From assembly GCA_947631945.1 (NCBI GenBank), contig CANRNI010000029.1:1-36559 (forward strand): a stretch of 36,559 bases of DNA, in the 5' to 3' direction. Both the position numbers and the translations under genes were made by a program. The notes beneath the pieces are model-generated. The model was not told the DNA's origin and ran no database searches. It saw only the letters and a list, made by a program, of their open reading frames with translations. Below, one piece after another: positions 1 to 8,350 of this stretch; position 1 is the stretch's first letter, and the number at the start of each line of letters is the position of its first letter. The DNA is from an uncultured Clostridia bacterium (lineage in GTDB: Bacteria > Bacillota > Clostridia > Oscillospirales > Acutalibacteraceae).

Positions 1-70
1 TTATTCTCCTTACTTGTCTATTTTTTTTTGCTTTTTTTATTATATCACACTTGTCCACTTTTTTAGTATA
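1..70 (-). mobile_element. Terminal segment of an IS3-family-like element, gene off the left edge
   Basis: Read on the minus strand, this stretch holds TACTAAAAAAGTGGACAAG, then a TATAAT-like box, an A-rich run and AAGGAGAATAA running off the window. AAAAAGTGGACA near an end, followed closely by a promoter and ribosome site, is how IS3/IS150-type elements begin. The next gene to the right starts abruptly here without a start codon, which fits an insertion boundary near base 66-72. The transposase itself is outside the window, so the family is inferred. Confidence 0.45.
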
Positions 71-762
71 CATCCACTACCGATGAAGATAAGGGAGAGA
101 ATGTCGATGAATATGGCAATTACCAATGGACACCAGAGAAATCTACATACAAAGATACTATGTGGGATAGTTCTTTGACAAATGCTCGCTCGTATGATCC
201 AGGAGATTATTGCTGGAATGGAACAGTCTCCCCATCTTGGATAGAAACGTATTATGGATGGCTTGATAATCAATGGGAAGAAGATCACACAATTAATTGC
301 AAGAGGCATCTCCAAGGAGAAGACGGCACGAATCCCCACTATTATTTAGGTAACTATTATAACGTTGGAGCTTCTGTAGCTCAAGAAGATACGAGTACGA
401 TAATTAGTGAACACCGTTATAGCACTTCTATATGTCCAGCGGGTTGGCAACTACCTGACAATATTGGTGATCGGTCATTTCAAAATCTTGTAGATAAATC
501 AAAAACGGAAGGTAACATAGAAATTACTGCTGGGGAAGATGGAACGATACATAAGTCGCCATATTGGTTTACTTATAATGGTTATATAAGTTCTCAAGGC
601 ATTCGTTGGTATGCGAATATTGCATACTATTGGTCTAGTACTGCACAAACGTCGAGCAGTTGGTATCATTTTTATGCCAATGGAGACGGGCGTCTGACCC
701 CAGCCAATGGTGGCGGCACAAGGCATGGCGGCCTGGGGCTCCGCTGTGTGGCACGACAGTAG
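67..762 (+). pseudogene. 5'-truncated FISUMP/TIGR02145-like protein fragment
   Basis: The frame is open from base 67 to the TAG at 760-762, with no start codon or ribosome site before the ATG at 160; conserved-looking sequence already runs upstream of that ATG, so the gene has lost its 5' end. The motif ICPAGWQLP in the middle and YYWSST followed by a terminal GLRCVAR are the hallmarks of the Fibrobacter succinogenes major paralogous domain (FISUMP), common also in Saccharibacteria surface proteins, with a C-type-lectin-like fold. About 230 residues remain and no signal peptide survives. The last 80 bases are markedly richer in G+C than the rest of the gene. The left boundary coincides with an IS3-like end. 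Product probably not made; domain assignment fairly sure, function unknown. Confidence 0.6.
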
Positions 763-830
763 TTCCTTGCTTCCGCTCTAACTCTCGGAGTCATAAGCTA
801 CAGAGACTTATGCCCGTCTCTTAATGGCTT

Positions 831-889
831 GTCCGGAAAATGGGGTACAGTGCATTGTCCGAGTCCGTAAAAACGGGGTACAGTTCATT
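831..889. repeat. Direct repeats resembling an IS21-family end
   Basis: Two imperfect direct repeats occupy 831-856 and 863-889. Both start GTCCG, have an A-run, then GGGGTACAGT, a G or T, and CATT. A third weaker copy (AAAAAATGGTGCACTGCA) follows. Closely spaced repeats at a terminus are typical of IS21-family elements, where IstA binds several copies. No istA or istB frame is present, so this would be a solo end or remnant. Confidence 0.35.
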
Positions 890-1104
890 CTCACGGATAA
901 TTCAAAAAATGGTGCACTGCACCAAAAAAGCATTATTTGAGAGTCAATCACGCTCACGCTTAAAAGAATTATCCGTGACAAAACCGGTGCATGGGCTCAA
1001 AATTCGGCTGTTTTACCATGTTTGAGACGACAAAGCCAATAAAGAATCCGGTGCGATTGAGTCGCATCAGCTTGCGAGCTCAGAGTGTAATTGGTGCAAA
1101 AACG

Positions 1105-1137
1105 AAGGAACACCCCCGAATAACAGGGGTGTTCCTT
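1105..1137 (-). terminator. Rho-independent terminator, minus strand
   Basis: A perfect 12-base stem (AAGGAACACCCC / GGGGTGTTCCTT) closes a 9-base loop. On the minus strand it is followed by CGTTTTTGC. It sits downstream of the ATPase pseudogene and would end transcription coming from that side. Confidence 0.7.
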
Positions 1138-1293
1138 ACTGAGTTGCACGGCAGGTTGTTCTCCAACCTGACCACGCAAGGTGTCTAATCCCATCAAAAA
1201 TGATACAATAAATGATTAAAGGAAAAATTGGACGGTATACAAAAATTAGCGAGTTTACCACTTTAATTTTATTCTTCAAACCATCTATGAATG

Positions 1294-2079
1294 CTATTGA
1301 TTAGTCCTATTCACAAATAAATGCGACTCCTCCACACCCTGCAAATATCCGATATGTGCTTTAACGGTATTCGGCGCAACAGTATTTTCACCGCTCAAAT
1401 TTTGTCTTGAATTAAGCGAATTGGCGATATTGTTGGAATTGGTCAATGAACCGATAGATGAGCAAAGCAGATCGAGCGTTGCCGAAAGCAGATCTTCTCG
1501 CCTTATCTTTTTGCGCTCAGTAATATCTTTCAAATACATCTCCGATAAAATCGACTTGAGATAATCGATCTTAGCCGTATCATCCGATCTTGACAGAATT
1601 AACGGCATACCGCCGTAAAACGCGTAATCTTCAAAGGCATCTGTCTTATCCCCGCCCATCGCTGTATAGTATTCGGAAAAGCTCAACGGATGTACTCTTA
1701 TTTCATCACTTCGCCCACTGAATTCTGTGAGTATATCACTTGAAAACATTCTGGAATTGCTACTGGTAACATAAATATCCAAATTGGGCAGGGACTTTAG
1801 ATCATTCAGAGCATCATAAAATGTAATTGCTTTTCCGTCTGGGTTATACGGATTCGGCACTTCATCCGACATCTGAATCTCATCTATAAAAAGATAGAAT
1901 TGTTCCGGCTGACTTACTACTCGTTACCGAACAACCTTGGCAAGCTCCAGTGGGTTACGGAAACGAATATCCCTTGTCAGATCCAACTCGTATGAGAGAA
2001 TATGGTCTTGGGGAATTCCTTGTATTGAAAGATAGTTTCTGAATATCGTGTTCAACAAATAGGACTTCACGCATCTGCG
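1294..2079 (-). pseudogene. AAA_14/DUF4143 ATPase remnant with internal stop
   Basis: The minus strand encodes pieces of one AAA_14/DUF4143-type ATPase in a single frame. The upstream piece (2079 to 1927) begins RRCVKSYLLN, a Walker A region in which the usual glycine before KS is valine, and ends LELAKVVR at a TAA codon (1924-1926). Without any frame change the sequence continues VVSQPEQFYLFIDEIQ (Walker B), then SNSRMFSSDIL, GRSDEIRVHPLSFSEY and FYGGMPLIL, all family signatures. The N-terminal glycine-rich start and the C-terminal DUF4143 half are missing; the frame closes at 1294 shortly after YLQGVEESHLF. The 5' remnant is fused to the C-terminus of the lipase next door. Clearly non-functional: lost ends, altered P-loop and a nonsense codon. 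Such ATPases are widespread, often horizontally moved, and of unsettled function. Confidence 0.85.
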
Positions 2080-4218
2080 CATTTTTTCGAACAGATGAGC
2101 AAAGAAGTACAGAATTTTATGAAAGAACCCGATGACAACTCCGAAGAAACCGGAATGGTTCTTATGGCAGTACGGGCAAGATTTTCCTTCAATATCATCT
2201 AATTTGGTCTCGCTTCCATCAGTATCAATAATGGTTAGCAAATCACTGTTTTCATTCGTGCCATATATTTCAATACTGGAAATTAATTCCGGAACATTTA
2301 TAAGTCCTTTGAATAATTTACCTTTTTCTAAAGCAATATTCTTATATTCTTTTTTAAAAAGAATTTCACCCGATGTCAAATCTATATCTTGTGCGTCTAT
2401 AGACATCTTGCCTTCGGCTGTGCCGGTCATTGAAATATAGAAATCTGTATTGTCGAATATGCTGAATGATTTTTTATCCCCACGAACAAATGAATATACG
2501 GCTTTTGATGTATCGCAGCAGACGATTTTATCATTTATAATTGCGGCAATAGGTTGATCGTCAGAATTGTAAATTGTAGCGTTTACAGGGCACTTGATTC
2601 TTATGTTTTTTATTGATTGCTTTGGGCACTCAGATTTATCTCTCATCGCCCCGAACGACAATCCTGGCAAAGATCTTAAATAATTTGGTTGCAAATGATA
2701 ACTTACCTTTATTTCGGTATTTGACCAATCATGTGCAAACCATCTTGTTATGCCATATTTCCCCCATCTTTCGTTTAATCCAAACAATACATCATCAAGA
2801 CCAACAAGAAAGGCATCGCCTGCAACACCGGGTAAATAAGCTACGGGATCATTGTAACAACAAATATTGAAGATACTGCTATACTTGCCACCTTTAGACC
2901 AATCAGCCGTGTCAACTGCTACATCAGGACAAGCAAAATTATAATCATAAAGGTTCGCCTGAGGAATCCCATTGTCAATCAACTTAACAGAAAGAAGATT
3001 CGCGACTGCAGCACCCCTACTGTGCCCTGTAATCAAATATTTTGTGTTAGATTTATCTATACCGCCGGTATAGTATTCCAGACATTGATAAATAAGATCG
3101 GCACACTTCTGAAAGTTCGGATGAGAACCAGATCCGGTGATAAATTCAAAGTTGCCAATCCAGTCTGCAACAGTAGTAGATCCGCGAACAGTGATCAAAA
3201 CAACATTATCCCCTGTTGTGGATACCTTCTTTGAAATTGTAAATGCGGCTTCGGTGCAAAACAGACCAGCAAGATAATTTGTTGCTTCCTGTGTGGAAGA
3301 AAACGCCAACTTTAACCCATCTAAAGTGAAAGTTTTACCTGCTTTGGTTGCGTCATACAAAGAATCAGCATAAAAAGTCTCTCTAAATCCATGACTCTGT
3401 AAGCTCTTTTCAAGTCTGTTCGGGTCATATGAGCCATCGGCAAATCCCATCATCATATATGACAATTCCGAAGAGTATGCCATCGACGGAATATATGAAA
3501 CGTATTCATCAATTGACTTAGTTGTCTCAATCGTCTTTTCTTGATCATCTTCCCAAATATAAATTTTATAAGGCTCGCTTTCATTTGTACCATCTAAGAA
3601 TAAATTGTATAAAGCAAATGATGTTCCGCCAGCTGTTTTGGTATTGTCTTTGATCATAACTTTTAATTCCTCAACACCTTCAACATCTATCGAAAAATCA
3701 AACTCATATTCTTGATTTGTTATTCTAAACGAATATAAAAGATTATTACCCTCGTAAAAATATACAGTTGAATCAAAATTGGATGTGTTGTAGCTCTTAA
3801 TCAATCCGCTTTCTCCTGTTAGCGTATGATAATTCCCTCCAAGTTTAAATGTTCTATAAGCCCAACTAATATTATCACCAAAATTCCAACGAGCAATCCA
3901 CACTTCAAAACCATTATTGTAAACCGTACCATCAACACCGATGTTTCCGTTTCTCTTGGTTACTTGTGTTCCGCCATCATAATAACCCTTAGGTTCATAT
4001 CCGTTGAATTCGCCGGCATCTAGCCTAAATACCCTAGAATCTCCTTGATTGCCTGTGTAATGCCCTTCGTCAACACATTCAACATCAGCCAAACATATTG
4101 AAGAATATTCTGTTTTCGCAGTAGACAGCGAAATTGCACTGGCTTGAGTTGTTGGAAAAACTACACAAACCATAATCGCAGTCGAAATAATTGCAATGAT
4201 TCTCTTTAATTTTTGCAT
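1924..4218 (-). CDS. Secreted class-3 (lipase_3-type) alpha/beta hydrolase with C-terminal ATPase tail
   Basis: The protein starts with a signal peptide (MQKLKRIIAIIS...TTQASA), so the ATG at 4218 is preferred to in-frame ATGs at 4254 and 4230, which would add a non-hydrophobic extension or sit on top of the GGAAAGG site. Around residue 395 it carries ITGHSRGAAVANLL, the nucleophile elbow GxSxG of lipase_3/DUF2974-type hydrolases, here GHSRG. The N-terminal 200 residues look like a beta-sandwich of the NPCBM/carbohydrate-binding kind. Near the C-terminus CPYCHKNHSGFFG and HKILYFFAHLF form a Cys-His/aromatic tail seen at the ends of many Ruminococcaceae exported proteins. The native protein should end about there (near base 2080); the last 51 residues come from an invading ATPase gene. 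Substrate unknown; probably acts outside the cell on lipids or esters. Confidence 0.8.
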   Translation of the reverse strand: MQKLKRIIAIISTAIMVCVVFPTTQASAISLSTAKTEYSSICLADVECVDEGHYTGNQGDSRVFRLDAGEFNGYEPKGYYDGGTQVTKRNGNIGVDGTVYNNGFEVWIARWNFGDNISWAYRTFKLGGNYHTLTGESGLIKSYNTSNFDSTVYFYEGNNLLYSFRITNQEYEFDFSIDVEGVEELKVMIKDNTKTAGGTSFALYNLFLDGTNESEPYKIYIWEDDQEKTIETTKSIDEYVSYIPSMAYSSELSYMMMGFADGSYDPNRLEKSLQSHGFRETFYADSLYDATKAGKTFTLDGLKLAFSSTQEATNYLAGLFCTEAAFTISKKVSTTGDNVVLITVRGSTTVADWIGNFEFITGSGSHPNFQKCADLIYQCLEYYTGGIDKSNTKYLITGHSRGAAVANLLSVKLIDNGIPQANLYDYNFACPDVAVDTADWSKGGKYSSIFNICCYNDPVAYLPGVAGDAFLVGLDDVLFGLNERWGKYGITRWFAHDWSNTEIKVSYHLQPNYLRSLPGLSFGAMRDKSECPKQSIKNIRIKCPVNATIYNSDDQPIAAIINDKIVCCDTSKAVYSFVRGDKKSFSIFDNTDFYISMTGTAEGKMSIDAQDIDLTSGEILFKKEYKNIALEKGKLFKGLINVPELISSIEIYGTNENSDLLTIIDTDGSETKLDDIEGKSCPYCHKNHSGFFGVVIGFFHKILYFFAHLFEKMRRCVKSYLLNTIFRNYLSIQGIPQDHILSYELDLTRDIRFRNPLELAKVVR

Positions 4219-4528
4219 AAATATGACCATACCTTTCCGCTGCGCGGGAGGCACAAAAAGGCATCAAACCAGTACCTCTATCGCAGCTTGTTGTAATTTG
4301 GTAGAATATGCTTGAGGAAACAGACACACTACAGAGCATATGGAGTTGAGTAGGCTCAGCCTTGGGCTGAACTGAATAAATATGTGTGCCGGATGCTCTT
4401 TCAAGCACAAATAATTAGGGCATTGAACCCTGTAATTTTATCTTTGGAGAGACGGATTACTTCAATCTTTCAATGAGTGTCCAGTCCCTGCCTGTTCTCC
4501 TCAAATATTTTCTTTAAGGGGATGTGCT
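4219..4528. other. 310-base gap upstream of the lipase and the IS110 remnant
   Basis: This divergent gap contains no gene I can support. It has a short dyad TCAGCC-TTG-GGCTGA near 4355-4370 and, at its right edge, AAGGGGA at 4516-4522 as ribosome site for the IS110 start. It probably holds the lipase promoter and the left end of the IS110 element, but no clear -35/-10 pair was found. Confidence 0.4.
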
Positions 4529-5199
4529 ATGCTCAAAATTGTTTACCCTATCTGCTGTGGAATGGATGTCCACAAGTCGTTTCTTGTGAAGTTTGAGCGG
4601 CACGGGACATTGTTTCGATAATGCGAGAATGGAAAGCTTTTTCGCTACACTGAAAAAAGAGAAGATATACAGGATATCTGCGTACAAGCTCACGCGAGAT
4701 CAGGTCAAAACTGTCATTTTCAGATATGTCTTTATCTACTACAACAGGATTAGAGTTTACACATCAAATCCGAACGGGCTGCCTCCGACAGCGTACAGGG
4801 AGTGGGCTGCCCGCGTGAAGCAGACCGACGCCGCATCCGTTTTCCTCCGTTCCGCTACGCTCCACTCCGGAAAACGGATGCATCTGCTCAACTTTTTCAG
4901 TTTTTGGGTGTTTTTTACTATACTTTTCTTGACAAGTCCAATTCGTGCGAAAAGCAATCCGGAAATCCATAGACGCTACCTCAACCTAAAAAAGCGCCGG
5001 AATCACAAAAAAGCTATCATTGCCATTGCAAGGATGGCTGTTGACCGCTATCTACAACATTCTCAAGAAGAATGAACCCTACAATCCCGAGCTTTATGCT
5101 CACATTAACACTCCGCCGGAACACAGAGCGGTTTCCGTGGAGGAGATCATCTTCATTTTACAACGGCAAGGCTATCTCGTGACGCCCAGCGCCACGTAG
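4529..5199 (+). pseudogene. IS110-family transposase remnant interrupted by an IS3 fragment
   Basis: The ATG at 4529 follows AAGGGGA and encodes MLKIVYPICCGMDVHKSFL, the DEDD-transposase N-terminus of IS110 with its first catalytic Asp in GMDVHKSF. After about 20 codons it breaks into IS3-type transposase sequence. IS110 coding resumes near 4945 with [18 protein letters not shown], then slips by one base near 5036 and continues [20 protein letters not shown] to a TAG at 5197-5199. [15 protein letters not shown] and NPELY-like endings are the IS110 C-terminal signature. Most of the catalytic core is deleted and three frames are involved, so the element is dead. Confidence 0.8.
4590..4942 (+). 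mobile_element. IS3-family orfB C-terminal fragment with right terminal repeat
   Basis: This encodes SGTGHCFDNARMESFFATLK followed by TRDQVKTVIFRYVFIYYN and GLPPTAYREWAA. That is the end of an IS3-family DDE transposase: the catalytic Glu in MESFF, the IFRYVFIYYN helix and the YR motif. It ends in a run to CTTGACAAGTCCA (4928-4940), a plausible right inverted repeat. The matching left repeat and the first two thirds of orfB are absent. The fragment lies between the N- and C-terminal pieces of an IS110 transposase. Confidence 0.75.
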
Positions 5200-5223
5200 A
5201 TTATACCACATCGTCCCACTCTT

Positions 5224-5256
5224 GAAAAGCCCCTTTTTCACAGGGCTTGGTTTTGT
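5224..5256 (+). terminator. Hairpin terminator after the IS110 remnant
   Basis: AAGCCC ... GGGCTT closes a loop of CTTTTTCACA-type sequence, followed by GGTTTTGTG. The short stem and modest T-run give only fair support. Confidence 0.45.
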
Positions 5257-5356
5257 GTACCTTTTTTCGGGATAGTGCTTAAATTACAATGTTTCAACCT
5301 TAAACTCCTTCCGAATTCTGGATATTTTTTCAATTTTGTTTCACACCATGCTAATC

Positions 5357-6556
5357 CTATATGTATCTACTGTGTTTTTTCTTGGTAGCAAATGCCGATG
5401 TACCAAGTGCGATAATAGCTAAGATTGCACATAATGCAATAACGAATATGCCTATTTTATTTGTGCTATAATTAAAGTGGATATTGTCGCTCACAACATC
5501 AATAGAATCACTATCTTCAAAAGCTTCCCATTGAGATTTGTTACCAGCGAAAAACACCTCAATATCCATCTCTGTCCTAAGAGCTTCTTCTCCCATTTCA
5601 CGGACTGATTCCGGAATATATAGTTTAACAGTTTTTGTACACTGATGCGTATCAAAGTCAAAATATGCAGTTCCAAAACCGTGTAATGCTCTTGATTCGA
5701 TTCTTGTTACCGTTTTCGGAACTTTAAAGCTTTCACTCTTTTTTAACTTAGGATAAGATATTAATGTAGTCATATCTTTTGAGTAAAGTACGCCGTCTTC
5801 AGAACAATAATTATTATTATTTTCAGAAACCTTAATACTGCTAAAAGATCCGTCAAAAGCAGCCCATCCGATTTCTTCTACTTGTTCAGGTATATAGATT
5901 TCCAATCCATCCATATTTCCAGCTTCGTAAAATGCTCCCGATTCAATATATTTCAAACGGCTGTTTTCAGGTATAATTACTTTTTCTAATCCAAAACAGT
6001 ATTCAAACATTGCAAATCTGTTTACCGTATCTTTTTCGCCCAATTCTGTCACGGACTCCGGAATTTCTATTTCTTTAAGTTTCTCACAACCGTAAAAACA
6101 CCCGGTGCCGATTTTTTCTAAAGTTGACGGAAGAGAAATTTCTGTAAGATATTTCATATCATGAAATGCGTTTGCTCCTAAATAAGTTATACCTTCTTCA
6201 ACTATAATTTTATAAATATGTTCAACATCATCTGAATCATTTTCCGTTTCCAAATCTATAGAAGCATGTTCTGTTGGCCATGGGATATCCCTGTAATAAT
6301 ATTCTCCATCACTGTCTTTCCCATGACCGGTTATTCCATATCCATCAACCTCATAATTTCCATCTCCGTATACTTCAAGATAGTCGTACATTCTGCCTGT
6401 TCCTGATATTGTTAATATGCCATTATCAATAGTTGCCGACATATTATCTCCACATGTGTATTGATTGTGCGCATATTCCTTTAAAGCGTATCCATAGGAA
6501 TTAAGTGTACAAAAAAGCAATGATGACACAATTGTCAATTTAACAATTCTTCTCAT
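5357..6556 (-). CDS. BspA-type leucine-rich-repeat surface protein with C-terminal membrane anchor
   Basis: About 399 residues from the ATG at 6556, chosen because AAGGGAAG lies 11 bases upstream; the GTG at 6568 would abut that site. It has a signal peptide (MRRIVKLTIVSSLLFCTLNSYGYA), then the short SATIDNGILTISGTGRMYDY module common before BspA repeats in Clostridia. LRR_5 repeats follow with LTEISLPSTLEKIGTGCFYG, LKEIEIPESVTELG, LEIYIPEQVEEIGWAAF and FKVPKTVTRIESRAL. It ends in a hydrophobic helix (IGIFVIALCAILAIIALGTSAFA) and KKKHSRYI, i.e. a stop-transfer anchor rather than an LPXTG sortase signal. Such proteins are displayed on the cell surface and are thought to bind proteins or surfaces. 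It is the last gene of the minus-strand surface cluster; no zinc ribbon. Confidence 0.85.
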   Translation of the reverse strand: MRRIVKLTIVSSLLFCTLNSYGYALKEYAHNQYTCGDNMSATIDNGILTISGTGRMYDYLEVYGDGNYEVDGYGITGHGKDSDGEYYYRDIPWPTEHASIDLETENDSDDVEHIYKIIVEEGITYLGANAFHDMKYLTEISLPSTLEKIGTGCFYGCEKLKEIEIPESVTELGEKDTVNRFAMFEYCFGLEKVIIPENSRLKYIESGAFYEAGNMDGLEIYIPEQVEEIGWAAFDGSFSSIKVSENNNNYCSEDGVLYSKDMTTLISYPKLKKSESFKVPKTVTRIESRALHGFGTAYFDFDTHQCTKTVKLYIPESVREMGEEALRTEMDIEVFFAGNKSQWEAFEDSDSIDVVSDNIHFNYSTNKIGIFVIALCAILAIIALGTSAFATKKKHSRYI

Positions 6557-6645
6557 AAACCAATCCACTTCCCTTTATATGGTTTTTAACTGCTGTTCTT
6601 TCTCAAAAAGCATCATCTGTTTTCTTTAGCAGTAAACTTGTATAT

Positions 6646-7518
6646 TTATACAATCTCCATCAATCTGTTTTTCGAGAGGTCGTTTGATGAATATAAAGAA
6701 GCAAAAACGTATGTTCCATCCTTGTAAAATACTGCCCATGTCCCATCGCATATATACTCCACATAAATCTCTGATCCGGATTTCAACTTTCCGAGTATAT
6801 TATTCGGGGTTTCATGGATATCAATAACCTGTGGCGATGAACGATAATTAATATACCAGTCGTCCTCCTGCAAAGTGATTCTATATGCCTTCCCTTCGTA
6901 AGTCAATCGACCTTCATATTGCTGTAATTCTGACGGAATATTGCTTTGCAGATTATCAGTAGTGGTTTCCGTAACAGCTGTCGTTGAAACAGTTGACGGT
7001 TGTGTTACCGGCTGAGTCGATGAAACCAGAACAGTTGTTGGCTCAGGTACCGTCACCGCTTTTTCGGATTCTACCGGAGTTTCTTCGCTTTCTGCTTCAT
7101 ATGGAAGATGAAGAAACTCAGCCAACGATCCTTTATAACCTTCAAACATATCATACTTAAATGTGTCAATCTTGTCGGTCATCAACAAGAAATTAAATAC
7201 AGTAAAAGCTGCTAGCAATATTAATATTATCACTAAAGCAACAACAATACCGGATGTTTTAGATCTGCTTTTTGCTACTGACTGAGGGGGTTGTTTATCG
7301 CCGATATTGTCATTACTTATTCTGCCATTTGACGAAAACAAGTCATTATTACTTGGCACATTATAAGCACCGGAATATGGGGTTTTCTTTTCTTCATGTG
7401 TAAATATATACGGCTTTGAAGCAGTGACGTTATTACTGTCTAATACAATTTTCGCACCACAACTCCCACAAAAATTGTCATTAGGTAATAATTCTGCTCC
7501 GCATTTGTGACATCTCAT
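6646..7518 (-). CDS. Zinc-ribbon, single-TM protein with extracellular SH3-like domain
   Basis: Of 290 residues. It opens with MRCHKCGAELLPNDNFCGSCGAK, a four-cysteine zinc ribbon (CxxC-n-CxxC). After a polar linker a TM helix follows near residues 90-112 (TSGIVVALVIILILLAAFTVFNFLL). Next comes a Thr/Val/Pro-rich stalk (about residues 145-195), then a C-terminal domain YEGRLTYEGKAYRIT...INYRSSPQVIDIH...LGKLKSGSEIYVEY...WAVFYKDGTYVFAS. The last part has the NxRSSP...GKLKxG pattern of bacterial SH3 (SH3_3) domains, which usually bind cell-wall peptides. Expected topology: ribbon in the cytoplasm, SH3 outside. It is preceded by GAGAGGATC and lies 27 bases after the previous gene of the cluster, so probably co-transcribed. 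Function unknown; the layout recalls TcaA/YvbJ-type proteins. Confidence 0.8.
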   Translation of the reverse strand: MRCHKCGAELLPNDNFCGSCGAKIVLDSNNVTASKPYIFTHEEKKTPYSGAYNVPSNNDLFSSNGRISNDNIGDKQPPQSVAKSRSKTSGIVVALVIILILLAAFTVFNFLLMTDKIDTFKYDMFEGYKGSLAEFLHLPYEAESEETPVESEKAVTVPEPTTVLVSSTQPVTQPSTVSTTAVTETTTDNLQSNIPSELQQYEGRLTYEGKAYRITLQEDDWYINYRSSPQVIDIHETPNNILGKLKSGSEIYVEYICDGTWAVFYKDGTYVFASLYSSNDLSKNRLMEIV

Positions 7519-7545
7519 ATCTTAGATCCTCTCGAACTCACATAT

Positions 7546-8184
7546 TTATTCGAAGTCAAGTAATTTCCATCCGCCGGATTCTTTAGCAAGATAAATCGTT
7601 TTTGACGTGGAAGTTGAATCAGATCCATGTTTTGCGGTAATAGTAACTTTAACATTCATGATCTTCTTAACAAAAGCAACATCATTTTCTGATGCTAATC
7701 CATTATATACCAACTGTTCCATCACGCTTTTTGACTGCCGTTCTGACAACTTTGACGCGTTTGTAATTTTGTATTTTATCGAGTACTTCGAATCAAAATG
7801 ATAATCAAAACTGTCAAAGTCGCTTTCCAGTCTATTCTCATACTTGTATGCTACTATTTCTGCATAATCATCATCTTGCATAAATAAACAGGTCATATCA
7901 ACTAAAGCATCAGCGTTTTCTGCTTTATAAGCATTCATGAACTTTCTGATCGCGCCACGATATCCAACAAAAGAAGATCCGATGCCTGCAACAATTGATA
8001 GAACAGTTATAACCACAACCGCTATAAGGACTTTTTTGATTATTTTTCTGATTTTTGCTTTCTTCTCCGGATCTTCATATTTGAAGTTGTTTCCGGACGA
8101 ACCTTCGAATGCCGTTCCGCAATAGCCGCACACCATTGCGTCGTCATCCATTTGAGCCCCACAATTTCCACAAAATTTTGACAT
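7546..8184 (-). CDS. Zinc-ribbon, single-TM protein with NTF2-like extracellular domain
   Basis: About 212 residues from the ATG at 8184, preceded by GGAAAGGTG with good spacing; a longer in-frame extension to 8253 lacks a site and overlaps the preceding small gene. It starts MSKFCGNCGAQMDDDAMVCGYCG, a zinc ribbon, followed by a basic KKAKIRKIIKK stretch and a TM helix (VLIAVVVITVLSIVAGIGSSFVG, about residues 50-72). The outer part has IRKFMNAYKAENADALVDMTC early and GGWKLLDFE at the end, the usual frame of a DUF4878/NTF2-like domain as found in TcaA-like envelope proteins. Neighbours on both sides share the same N-terminal ribbon. Role not known; envelope-associated is a reasonable inference. 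Confidence 0.8.
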   Translation of the reverse strand: MSKFCGNCGAQMDDDAMVCGYCGTAFEGSSGNNFKYEDPEKKAKIRKIIKKVLIAVVVITVLSIVAGIGSSFVGYRGAIRKFMNAYKAENADALVDMTCLFMQDDDYAEIVAYKYENRLESDFDSFDYHFDSKYSIKYKITNASKLSERQSKSVMEQLVYNGLASENDVAFVKKIMNVKVTITAKHGSDSTSTSKTIYLAKESGGWKLLDFE

Positions 8185-8222
8185 TTTAATTTCACCTTTC
8201 CTTGTTCTATTATTACTTGTTA

Positions 8223-8348
8223 TTAAACTGCCTTTTTCTTTGTTGGGATGCAAACCATCAACACGCCATCAACAACCGATCCGCAATAATGGCATAGACT
8301 TACATTATCACTAACAGATGCTCCGCAGTTTCCACAGAATTTTGCCAT
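8223..8348 (-). CDS. 41-residue stand-alone zinc-ribbon protein
   Basis: A short reading frame from ATG at 8348 to TAA at 8223 encodes MAKFCGNCGASVSDNVSLCH, then YCGSVVDGVLMVCIPTKKKAV. The first 25 residues are a canonical four-cysteine ribbon almost identical in pattern to those of its neighbours (MSKFCGNCG, MAKFCGKCG). GAGAGG lies 8 bases before the ATG and overlaps the end of the large upstream gene, whose TGA is two bases away, so translation is probably coupled. There is no TM segment; the tail is short. It may be a genuine small protein, or the 5' stub of a once longer zinc-ribbon membrane protein that lost its rest; the spaced start of the following gene inside its tail would fit either. 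Confidence 0.65.
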   Translation of the reverse strand: MAKFCGNCGASVSDNVSLCHYCGSVVDGVLMVCIPTKKKAV

Positions 8349-8350
8349 AA

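Larger units (their letters stand above)
763..1293. other. 530-base gap with mobile-element debris and no credible gene
   Basis: No reading frame here has a ribosome site or recognisable product. The gap contains a pair of 26-base direct repeats (831-889), a short dyad GGTGC-ACT-GCACC near 911-923, a minus-strand terminator at 1105-1137 and a small hairpin (CAGGTTG/CAACCTG) around 1150-1168. Confidence 0.6.

Noticed and set aside
831-889. A CRISPR array
   Set aside because: There are only two imperfect direct repeats with a 6-base gap and no cas gene; a transposon-end explanation is better. No other regular repeat-spacer series was seen in the window.
4085-4408. A 107-codon minus-strand frame over the lipase start
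   Set aside because: It runs in another frame across the lipase signal peptide and has no start site or domain; the signal peptide frame is clearly the real one.
4593-5075. One intact 160-residue transposase-like protein
   Set aside because: The frame joins IS3 orfB, non-coding IS end sequence and an out-of-place IS110 C-terminus, so it is a chance fusion across remnants.
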